Source: Clostridia bacterium (GTDB lineage: Bacteria > Bacillota > Clostridia > Peptostreptococcales > Anaerovoracaceae). From it: a stretch of 10,539 bases of DNA. Where the stretch lies: NCBI GenBank assembly GCA_024403005.1, contig JAKSSQ010000048.1, positions 1 through 10,539 on the forward strand, written 5' to 3'. A program made the position numbers and the translations under genes. Positions 1-5,723 of the stretch are shown piece after piece. The stretch's first letter is position 1, and the number at the start of each line of letters is the position of its first letter. The notes below the pieces were generated by a model, which was given only the letters and a program-made list of their open reading frames with translations, ran no database searches and had not been told where the DNA came from.

Positions 1-2
1 AA

Positions 3-8
3 TATAAT
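3..8 (+). promoter_or_regulatory. -10 box of the thioesterase promoter
   Basis: A perfect TATAAT sits 30 bases before the ATG at 39. It would start transcription near position 15 and give a short leader carrying the AAGGGGG ribosome binding site. The matching -35 box would lie before the window, so the promoter is only half visible. Confidence 0.4.
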
Positions 9-38
9 GCAGACCAATAGAACTTTAAGGGGGTATTT

Positions 39-473
39 ATGCCGGAATTAAATTTAACTAGAATTTATACCCATAACGTACACTACTACGAAACAGACCG
101 GATGGGCATTACGCACCATTCCAACTACGTTCGCTGGATGGAAGAGGCGAGAATAGATTTTCTTAAGAACATAGGCTGGGATTATGCCCGCCTGGAAAGC
201 CTGGGAATTATTTCCCCGGTGACCGCAATCAGCTGCAATTTCAAGGAAAGCACAACCTTCTCCGACGAGGTAACCATTATGGTTTCCGTGGAAGAGTTTA
301 AAGGCGTGCGTCTTAAGCTGCATTACGAAATGGTTAACGCAGAAGGTAAGCCTGTCTGCCTGGCAGCTTCCGAGCACTGTTTCGTTAACAAAGAGGGCAG
401 ACCTATACGTTTAAAGAGAGAATTCCCGGAATTCTACAATGTGCTGGCAGAGCTGGCAGGTACAGAAGAATAG
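39..473 (+). CDS. YbgC/4HBT-family acyl-CoA thioesterase
   Basis: This 144-residue protein is a single hot-dog fold thioesterase of the 4-hydroxybenzoyl-CoA thioesterase/YbgC type, expected to hydrolyse acyl-CoA thioesters in the cytoplasm. The N-terminal signature is clear: HYYETDRMGITHHSNYVRWM at about residues 15-34, with Asp20 in the position of the catalytic aspartate, followed by EEAR. The length matches the family (about 130-150). The ATG at 39 is preceded by AAGGGGG at 27-33 with good spacing. It is followed by a terminator at about 509-560, so it ends a transcription unit or is monocistronic; what precedes it is outside the window. The acyl substrate cannot be read from the sequence. 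Because a CoA-transferase lies nearby, short or aromatic acyl-CoA is possible, but that is inference. Confidence 0.88.
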   Translation: MPELNLTRIYTHNVHYYETDRMGITHHSNYVRWMEEARIDFLKNIGWDYARLESLGIISPVTAISCNFKESTTFSDEVTIMVSVEEFKGVRLKLHYEMVNAEGKPVCLAASEHCFVNKEGRPIRLKREFPEFYNVLAELAGTEE

Positions 474-508
474 TAAAAATGGTTATATTGGATAAATATT
501 AAAATTAA

Positions 509-560
509 GAAAATGAGAAGGAATTTGTGTTCATTGAACCAATAGTCCTTCTCTTTTATT
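509..560 (+). terminator. Rho-independent terminator after the thioesterase
   Basis: GAGAAGGA (515-522) pairs with TCCTTCTC (546-553) and is followed by TTTTATTT. The interior can fold further, with GTTC pairing with GAAC and flanking TTG/CAA. Four A on the 5' side face the T tract, so weak termination on the other strand is also possible. Confidence 0.8.
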
Positions 561-567
561 TTGAAGA

Positions 568-628
568 ATTTTTGTCATTTTATCATTGCAGATTAGCCGA
601 TTCTGCCGATTTTCAAATTGACAAAAAT
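568..628. repeat. Inverted repeat and short direct repeat upstream of the lipoprotein promoter
   Basis: ATTTTTGTCA (568-577) is exactly inverted as TGACAAAAAT (619-628), and the right arm overlaps the -35 box TTGACA of the lipoprotein gene. Between the arms, GCCGATT occurs twice (596-602 and 605-611), nine bases apart and just upstream of the -35 box. The layout fits a regulator binding region, but no known operator is recognised. Confidence 0.3.
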
Positions 629-648
629 GAATTGGGGGGGGGTAAAAT
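618..648 (+). promoter_or_regulatory. Lipoprotein promoter with a poly-G spacer
   Basis: A consensus -35 TTGACA (618-623) and a near-consensus -10 TAAAAT (643-648) are separated by 19 bases, two more than optimal. The last nine bases of the spacer are an uninterrupted run of G (634-642). Loss of two G would give the ideal 17-base spacing. Transcription would start near 655, before the ribosome binding site AAGGAG at 667-672. The promoter elements are seen directly; length switching of the tract is inference. Confidence 0.65.
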
Positions 649-679
649 TAGATTTGTTTTTAAAAGAAGGAGATAAAAT

Positions 680-1642
680 ATGAAGAAATTTATCGCAGCT
701 TTATGTGCAATGCTTCTGATTGCTTCAATGACCGCATGTGGAAGCACAAGTGGTGAATCTGCTCAGGATGAACCCGAAACAAATACAGCTGAAGAAGCTG
801 ATCTGAGCGAAGGCCTCGGAGATCTTATGCTGTCCGGTGAAAGCCAGACAATAAGCTTTGATCTTTATTTAAAGGATTCTGATACCGGTATCTGGGGAAA
901 TTCTGTTCCTGAAGGATACCAGCTCGTTTCCGCAGTAATTAAGAATAAAACAGGTCATCAGGTTTTAATTCAGGAGAATTTAAAAACACCTTTAGATGCA
1001 GACAGCAGAGGTGTGTGCATTATTACAGGAAGGGATCCTGTAGATCCTGAAATGGGTGATTCTATTTTTGTTCTGAACGAAAATGGTGAATGGGCAGAAA
1101 GAATAAACCTCGATTTTACATTCGATGCTAACAGCAGAATTGAAAGCATTGAGCTTGGTGATATTTATCAGATGGAAGATGGTATTATCTTTGGTTCAAA
1201 TTCCGGCTCCGGAGATGATGAAACAAGCGAATCCTTTAACATTACTCTGCTGGATGACGCAAATGCTCTGGTTGTGCTTACCCGCGTTGACCGCCGCATG
1301 TCTGATCTCGGAAGCGGCTATTATTATACATGCCATTTAGATGTTACAAACAGAAGCGGCCGTGAACTTCGTACCAATACCGGCGATACCTTAGCTGCAG
1401 GCGAATCCATGACAGTACAGACCGGATTTGACGCTGCTGCTGAAGATATGGGCGGCTGGATTGACGGATGGCAGAATGACGATATTTATATTGATTTCAG
1501 CATGGTTGATATGAATCATAAGATTACAGAAGGAAAGGGTTCTGCAGAGTCTTCTTACTATGAAAAGGTTGTAAGCCTCGAAGCTATCGTTAACTTTGTT
1601 TCCAAAGATTTCAGAACAGGTACTTTCCTTAATGCTGAATAG
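680..1642 (+). CDS. Secreted lipoprotein of unknown function with two related domains
   Basis: This 320-residue protein has a lipoprotein signal peptide: two lysines, a hydrophobic core, and the lipobox MTAC ending at Cys20. It is expected to be lipid-anchored on the outer face of the membrane. Residues 21-50 form an acidic, Ser/Thr/Glu-rich linker. The rest looks like two similar beta-rich units of about 100 residues each (about 55-155 and 183-285). Both contain a GY start, a (V/I)xNx(S/T)G turn at about 87-92 and 222-226, a V..TG element, an MG pair and an (I)xxDF strand at about 142-146 and 269-273. No enzymatic motif is seen and I do not recognise the family. The ATG at 680 has AAGGAG seven bases upstream. 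The gene stands alone between two terminators. A substrate-binding or surface role is possible but unproven. Confidence 0.85.
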   Translation: MKKFIAALCAMLLIASMTACGSTSGESAQDEPETNTAEEADLSEGLGDLMLSGESQTISFDLYLKDSDTGIWGNSVPEGYQLVSAVIKNKTGHQVLIQENLKTPLDADSRGVCIITGRDPVDPEMGDSIFVLNENGEWAERINLDFTFDANSRIESIELGDIYQMEDGIIFGSNSGSGDDETSESFNITLLDDANALVVLTRVDRRMSDLGSGYYYTCHLDVTNRSGRELRTNTGDTLAAGESMTVQTGFDAAAEDMGGWIDGWQNDDIYIDFSMVDMNHKITEGKGSAESSYYEKVVSLEAIVNFVSKDFRTGTFLNAE

Positions 1643-1666
1643 TACTCAAACTCAACTACATTAAAC

Positions 1667-1698
1667 AAAAAAGACGGTCCATACTGAACCGTCTTTTT
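1667..1698. terminator. Bidirectional terminator between the lipoprotein gene and prfC
   Basis: AAAAAGACGGT (1668-1678) and ACCGTCTTTTT (1688-1698) form a perfect 11-pair stem with a nine-base loop. There are T tracts on both strands, so it serves both convergent genes. Confidence 0.92.
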
Positions 1699-1706
1699 CA
1701 ATGCAT

Positions 1707-3299
1707 TTACTGGTCCGGATCCTTTAATTCCATAGCTTCTGTGAGCTCGATGTCCGGGTGTTTGTCCTGGTAGTAGCTGAGTGCAAACTGGTTTGCAAAC
1801 AGGATGAGAGGTCTTTCGAATCTGTCAAATACCAGCATGCTGCGCATGTCCAGGGTGGACTTAACCTTATCCACAGGCGTATTTCCTGTGACCCATCTGG
1901 CAACGGAGAAATCCTTTTCCGTCATGCGGATGGGGGCGTTGTATTCGTTCTCCAGTCTGTACTGGAATACTTCGAACTGCAGGTGACCAACAGCGCCGAT
2001 TAAAATTTCGTTGTATTCATTGTGGTAAACCTGAATAGCGCCTTCCTGTGCAAGCTGGTCTACGCCTTTCTTGAACTGCTTTGCCTTCATGGTATCCTTA
2101 GGAGCAACCATTGCGAAGAGTTCGGGCGGGAAGGTTGGAAGAGGTTCGAAGAAAATCTTTTCCTTGCCGGTGCAGAGGGTATCGCCGATCTGGAAGTTTC
2201 CTGTATCGTAAATACCGATAATGTCGCCGGTAAAGGCAGTTTCTACGTTTTCTCTTTCGTTAGCCATGAGCTGAGTGGACTGTGCCAGCTTAATGGGCTT
2301 GCCTGTTCTGGACAGAGTTGCGGTCATACCTCTTTCGAAAGTGCCGGAGCAGATTCGGAAGAATGCCAGTCTGTCTCTGTGAGCAGGATTCATGTTTGCC
2401 TGAATCTTGAAGATGAAGCCGGAGAATTCGGGGCTGAGTGGGTCAACCTCGCCGGTTGTTGTCTTTCTGGGGCCGGGGGCAGGGGACATTTCCAGGAAGT
2501 GTTCGAGGAAAGGTGTTACGCCGAAATCTGCCAGCGCTGAACCGAAGAATACCGGTGTGAGTCGGCCCTTAAGAACTTCTTCCTGGTCCATGGGGTAGCC
2601 TGCACCTTCCAGAAGCTCCATTTCTTCCTTTAAGGCCTTTAAATTGAACTGGGTGAGGTGTTCTTCCAGCTGAGGGTCGTTAACGCCTTCTTCGCCCAAT
2701 TTAAGGGTTATGCCTTCCTTGTAGAGGTAGGCTTCGTTCTTTAAGATGTTGTAAACGCCCTGGAAGTTGAGACCGCTGCCGATAGGCCAGGTTACAGCTG
2801 TTGCGGGCATTCCGAGGATGTCTTCCAGTTCGCCGATGAGTTCAAGCGGATCTCTTGCTTCGCGGTCCAGCTTGTTCATGAAGGTGAATACAGGAATGCC
2901 TCTCATGCTGCAGACTGCGAAGAGCTTTTTTGTCTGAGCTTCGATACCCTTGGCTGCGTCGATAACCATTACTGCGGAGTCGACGGACGTTAAAATTCTG
3001 TATGTATCTTCACCGAAATCGTTGTGGCCCGGTGTATCCATAATGGAAATAACCTTGCCCGAATATTCGAACTGCATTACGGAGGACGTTACGGAAATAC
3101 CTCTCTGCTTTTCGATTTCCATCCAGTCGGATGTGGCAAACTTGCTGTTTCTTCTTGCCTTAACAGTGCCTGCCTCTCTGATTGCTCCGCCATGGAGCAG
3201 CAGTTTTTCCGTAAGAGTCGTCTTACCTGCGTCCGGGTGAGAGATGATGCCGAAAATGCGGCGTCTTTCTATCTGCTTTTCTAATTCTTTAATATCCAT
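1707..3299 (-). CDS. prfC: Peptide chain release factor 3 (RF3)
   Basis: RF3 is a translational GTPase that removes RF1 or RF2 from the ribosome after peptide release. The 530-residue product matches the usual length (about 525-530). The GTPase motifs are all present: P-loop SHPDAGKT at 20-27, the EKQRGIS switch I region at about 63-69, DTPGH at 88-92 and NKLD at 142-145. Family-typical stretches follow, such as FKIQANMNPAHRDR and the ELF..V..KD region. I place the start at the ATG at 3299. An in-frame TTG at 3347 would add 16 residues encoded by a terminator hairpin and has no ribosome binding site. The ATG also lacks a Shine-Dalgarno sequence, but an extended -10 box lies immediately upstream, which suggests a leaderless mRNA. 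The gene is convergent with the lipoprotein gene and separated by a terminator from the ureohydrolase operon upstream. Confidence 0.96.
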   Translation of the reverse strand: MDIKELEKQIERRRIFGIISHPDAGKTTLTEKLLLHGGAIREAGTVKARRNSKFATSDWMEIEKQRGISVTSSVMQFEYSGKVISIMDTPGHNDFGEDTYRILTSVDSAVMVIDAAKGIEAQTKKLFAVCSMRGIPVFTFMNKLDREARDPLELIGELEDILGMPATAVTWPIGSGLNFQGVYNILKNEAYLYKEGITLKLGEEGVNDPQLEEHLTQFNLKALKEEMELLEGAGYPMDQEEVLKGRLTPVFFGSALADFGVTPFLEHFLEMSPAPGPRKTTTGEVDPLSPEFSGFIFKIQANMNPAHRDRLAFFRICSGTFERGMTATLSRTGKPIKLAQSTQLMANERENVETAFTGDIIGIYDTGNFQIGDTLCTGKEKIFFEPLPTFPPELFAMVAPKDTMKAKQFKKGVDQLAQEGAIQVYHNEYNEILIGAVGHLQFEVFQYRLENEYNAPIRMTEKDFSVARWVTGNTPVDKVKSTLDMRSMLVFDRFERPLILFANQFALSYYQDKHPDIELTEAMELKDPDQ

Positions 3300-3306
3300 A
3301 AAAAAT

Positions 3307-3315
3307 ATTATAACA
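3307..3315 (-). promoter_or_regulatory. Extended -10 promoter of prfC
   Basis: On the minus strand TGTTATAAT forms an extended -10 element (TGnTATAAT) ending seven bases before the prfC ATG. No good -35 is seen 17 bases upstream (TGCTTA), which is usual for extended -10 promoters. The predicted transcription start falls at about 3299-3301, on or next to the start codon. Confidence 0.55.
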
Positions 3316-3316
3316 C

Positions 3317-3344
3317 AAAAGAGACCGCTTAAGCAGTCTCTTTT
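3317..3344 (-). terminator. Terminator of the amidohydrolase-ureohydrolase operon
   Basis: AAAAGAGAC (3317-3325) pairs with GTCTCTTTT (3336-3344). Inside lies the self-complementary GCTTAAGC (3327-3334) after one C/A mismatch. On the minus strand the hairpin is followed by a short TTTT. It lies just after the ureohydrolase stop and just before the prfC promoter. Confidence 0.7.
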
Positions 3345-3361
3345 CAAGGGTTTCTAGTATT

Positions 3362-4306
3362 TTACAAATTTCGTCTAACCAGTTTTCCCAGTTCTTTAGC
3401 CCAGTAGCCCCAGCCTTCGGTAATGAGCTTTCTTCCTGCGAACATTGCAGACAGAGAAGGGTCGAGAGCCGGTGCAATTTCTACGATGTCAAAACCGATT
3501 ACGTTAAGGTTAGTGAACAGTTTTTCGAAGAGGGTGAGCGCCATTCTGGATGTGAGCCCGCCAAACTGAGGTGTTCCTGTTCCTGCAGCATAAGCCGGGT
3601 CCAGAGAGTCTATGTCGTAAGTTATGTAGACCTTTTTATATTTGCTCATCTTAGCGATGCAGTCGTCTGCAACTGCTTCAATGCCTTCTTTATAACAGTC
3701 ATAGGCCGTCTTTACCTGAACCGGATACTTCATGTACTGTTCGAATTCATCGGGTTCAATGGATCTGATTCCAATGAAGTAAAGGTTCTCGTAGCCGTTG
3801 ATATTCTTCAGTTCCAGGGCTCTCTTTTCCGTGTTGCCATGGGAGAGAAAATCGCCTTCCAGCGCATCGCAGAGGTCCATGTGGGCATCGATGTGGATAA
3901 TGCCGAATTCTTCGTCCAAAGCGTCGTCTATGCCTCTTTCAACGGGAATGGTTACGCTGTGGTCTCCTCCGACCATTGTAAATTTCTTGCCTTTGCGCAC
4001 CAGATCTGCAACGAAATCCTGGATTTCCTTAAATACTTCTTCGCGGTTTTCCATGGTGAGGGGGAAATCTCCGGCATCAAATACAGTAAAATCGCTGTAG
4101 TATTCCAGTTTTTCAGTGCATGGAGTTGAATGGAATGAATTGGCTCTCAGCATTTCGGGGGCTTCTGCAGCACCGCCTCTATAGCTTGCACCGCCGTCGA
4201 AGGGGATGCCGAATACAACTGCATCGGCTTCTTCCGGCTTCATATCCGGCTTGTTCAGCCCGCACCAGGTTTTTGCATTCTTCGCAAGCTCGTTTCTGAT
4301 CTGCAT
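3362..4306 (-). CDS. Agmatinase-family ureohydrolase
   Basis: This 314-residue enzyme belongs to the arginase/agmatinase superfamily, which uses two Mn(II) ions to split a guanidino group into urea and an amine. All metal ligands are visible: His116 in GGDHS, Asp140, His142 and Asp144 in HIDAHMD, and Asp231 and Asp233 in YDIDSLDP. The family signature AGTGTPQFGG follows at 241-250. The length is normal for agmatinases (about 290-320). Agmatine to putrescine is the default guess, but guanidinobutyrate, guanidinopropionate and related substrates use the same fold and cannot be excluded. The ATG at 4306 has AAGGAGGA at 4311-4318. It lies 16 bases after the M20 amidohydrolase stop and is surely co-transcribed with it, then ends at the hairpin at 3317-3344. 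Confidence 0.92.
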   Translation of the reverse strand: MQIRNELAKNAKTWCGLNKPDMKPEEADAVVFGIPFDGGASYRGGAAEAPEMLRANSFHSTPCTEKLEYYSDFTVFDAGDFPLTMENREEVFKEIQDFVADLVRKGKKFTMVGGDHSVTIPVERGIDDALDEEFGIIHIDAHMDLCDALEGDFLSHGNTEKRALELKNINGYENLYFIGIRSIEPDEFEQYMKYPVQVKTAYDCYKEGIEAVADDCIAKMSKYKKVYITYDIDSLDPAYAAGTGTPQFGGLTSRMALTLFEKLFTNLNVIGFDIVEIAPALDPSLSAMFAGRKLITEGWGYWAKELGKLVRRNL

Positions 4307-4322
4307 AGTGTCCTCCTTGCTG

Positions 4323-5495
4323 TTAACCTTCTAAGTATTTAAGAACGGTTCTAATCTGGAATTCCATGGCGTCGGGAATAATGTCCTCGTTGAACCTGTA
4401 TCCGGGGTGGTGAATGCTCTGCCAGGGGCCGGTCTTCGGGTCGTTTGTTCCGTAGTTTACGTATACGCCGGGCATGTAGGGCAGGAATTCCGCATAGTCG
4501 TCTCCGCCCATGGTCTGCATGCCGTCTGTTATTACGGAGCCTTCGCCCTTCATCTCTTCGATGGCGCTCTTTGCGATTTCCAGCATGGCATCGTCGTTAT
4601 ACAGCAGGGAATTACCGCATTTAAGTTCAATTTCGCAGGTACAGCCGTTCATGGCGCAGGCCGATTCTACAACTTCTTTAAATCTTGCGTGAACAGCTTC
4701 GTGCTCTCTGTGCAGGCAGCGGATAGAACCCTGCATTTCGCAGGTTTCAGGAACGGTGATTTCCTTTTCTCCACCGTGGATCATGCAGTTTGTAATAACC
4801 GTCGGCTTAAGAGCATCGCGCTCTGCAGTAAGCATATTTTTAATACCGAAGAGGACGAAGGCTGTTGCATCTGCAGGGTTTACTGCAAGATGTGGCCGAC
4901 CGCCGTGGCCTCCTTTGCCGTGGATTGTAATTTTATAATAGTAACTGGAAGCTCCCTGGAAGCCTTTCTGAATTCCGAAAGTTCCGTAGGTTATACTGGG
5001 ATGGTTATGACTTCCTATAATTGCATCCGGATGCTTTGCCAGTTCGATTGCTCCTTCATCGATCATAATCTGAGCGCCGGCGTCTTCTTCGTTGGGCTGG
5101 AAAAGGAAAGTTACTTTTCCCGGGATTTCATCTCTGTGTTCAGCCATAATTTTCGCAATGCCCAACTGAATGGCTGTGTGTGCATCGTGGCCGCAGCAAT
5201 GGGCTGCTCCCGGATTTACGGAGCTGAAGGATTCCCCGCTGTTTTCGTCCATTGGAAGGGCATCGATATCGGCGAGAATCATAATCCGTTTACCCGGCTT
5301 ACCGTCGTTTAATGTCGCGATAACTCCGGTTCCGGCACAGGTGGAAACCGTGTCCATTCCAAGCTTTTCCAGGTATTCTTTAACGATTTTTGATGTTCTG
5401 AATTCCTTAAAGCCTGTTTCTGCGTGCTTATGAAGGTCTCTTCTGATTTCGATTACTTCCGGTGTGACCGCAATTACTTCTTTTCTTATGTCCAT
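4323..5495 (-). CDS. M20-family metal-dependent amidohydrolase
   Basis: This 390-residue protein matches the M20D amidohydrolases (hippurate hydrolase, N-acyl-amino acid and IAA-amino acid hydrolases), which cleave N-acyl bonds of small molecules in the cytoplasm. The expected di-metal ligands are present: Cys101 and His103 in HCCGHDAH, Glu136/Glu137 in QPNEED (more often QPAEE), His163 in SHNHP, and a C-terminal His362/His363 in IHHPG. DIDALP at 76-81 and the dimerisation domain start GKGGHGGRPH at about 193-202 are also typical. The ATG at 5495 has a perfect AAAGGAGG at 5500-5507. It is the first gene of an operon with the ureohydrolase and is divergent from the CoA-transferase. No convincing -10/-35 pair was found on its strand. 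The acyl substrate is unknown. Confidence 0.92.
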   Translation of the reverse strand: MDIRKEVIAVTPEVIEIRRDLHKHAETGFKEFRTSKIVKEYLEKLGMDTVSTCAGTGVIATLNDGKPGKRIMILADIDALPMDENSGESFSSVNPGAAHCCGHDAHTAIQLGIAKIMAEHRDEIPGKVTFLFQPNEEDAGAQIMIDEGAIELAKHPDAIIGSHNHPSITYGTFGIQKGFQGASSYYYKITIHGKGGHGGRPHLAVNPADATAFVLFGIKNMLTAERDALKPTVITNCMIHGGEKEITVPETCEMQGSIRCLHREHEAVHARFKEVVESACAMNGCTCEIELKCGNSLLYNDDAMLEIAKSAIEEMKGEGSVITDGMQTMGGDDYAEFLPYMPGVYVNYGTNDPKTGPWQSIHHPGYRFNEDIIPDAMEFQIRTVLKYLEG

Positions 5496-5577
5496 AGTGC
5501 CTCCTTTAGAGCCTTGAAATGCCTTGGTTCACGTACTATATACCTTATAATATCACTTTTTAGACAGAAAACGGGGA

Positions 5578-5595
5578 TTGTAAATTTTTTCACAT
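5578..5595. promoter_or_regulatory. Candidate Rex operator 1
   Basis: TTGTAAATTTTTTCACAT matches the Gram-positive Rex consensus TTGTGAAATATTTCACAA at 14 of 18 positions. It lies between the divergent amidohydrolase and CoA-transferase genes, 83 bases upstream of the amidohydrolase ATG. The consensus is from memory and the match is by eye. Confidence 0.45.
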
Positions 5596-5597
5596 AC

Positions 5598-5615
5598 CTG
5601 ATATTTTTTTAACGA
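5598..5615. promoter_or_regulatory. Candidate Rex operator 2 (weak)
   Basis: CTGATATTTTTTTAACGA matches the clostridial form TTGTTAA-N4-TTAACAA at 10 of 14 specified positions, mostly in the right half. It shares TTTAACGAA with site 3, repeated exactly 24 bases later. Confidence 0.3.
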
Positions 5616-5621
5616 AAAGTA

Positions 5622-5639
5622 TTGTTATTTCTTTAACGA
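5622..5639. promoter_or_regulatory. Candidate Rex operator 3, on the -35 box
   Basis: TTGTTATTTCTTTAACGA matches TTGTTAA-N4-TTAACAA at 12 of 14 specified positions. Its left half is the -35 hexamer of the CoA-transferase promoter and the rest fills most of the spacer, so a bound repressor would block RNA polymerase. Rex is known to control butyrate and alcohol genes in clostridia by sensing NADH/NAD. Confidence 0.5.
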
Positions 5640-5650
5640 ACGTTTATAAT
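5622..5650 (+). promoter_or_regulatory. CoA-transferase promoter
   Basis: TTGTTA (5622-5627) and a perfect TATAAT (5645-5650) are separated by exactly 17 bases. The predicted start is near 5657, giving a leader of about 65 bases to the ATG at 5724. A second, weaker pair TTGGTT (5524-5529) and TATAAT (5546-5551) with a 16-base spacer lies farther upstream. Confidence 0.75.
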
Positions 5651-5658
5651 ACCTGATA

Positions 5659-5677
5659 AGGGAATGGAGGATTCCCT
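5659..5677 (+). other. 5' leader hairpin of the CoA-transferase mRNA
   Basis: AGGGAAT (5659-5665) and ATTCCCT (5671-5677) form a perfect seven-pair stem whose five-base loop is GGAGG, a Shine-Dalgarno-like sequence. It would lie almost at the very 5' end of the transcript. ACCTG (5651-5655) and CAGGT (5692-5696) could extend the fold if transcription starts further upstream. Confidence 0.4.
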
Positions 5678-5723
5678 GCTTAGAAAAAGGACAGGTACTT
5701 TTAACAGATATATAGGGGAAATT

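Noticed and set aside
3300..3347. Sixteen-residue N-terminal extension of RF3 from a TTG at 3347
   Set aside because: The extension is encoded by the operon terminator hairpin and the prfC promoter, has no ribosome binding site, and is not part of the RF3 family N-terminus.
4407..5312. Long plus-strand open frame of 301 codons opposite the amidohydrolase
   Set aside because: It has composition typical of an antisense frame (many Cys, Val and Phe), no recognisable domain and no binding site; the minus-strand gene is certain.
5524..5551. Second plus-strand promoter TTGGTT-16-TATAAT upstream of the CoA-transferase
   Set aside because: The -35 box matches poorly and the region is AT-rich, so a chance match is likely. 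It is mentioned only as a weak alternative to the promoter at 5622-5650.
5664..5723. Start of the CoA-transferase at the ATG at 5664
   Set aside because: It lies about seven bases from the predicted transcript start, inside a hairpin, without an upstream binding site. The ATG at 5724 has AGGGGAA and matches the family N-terminus.
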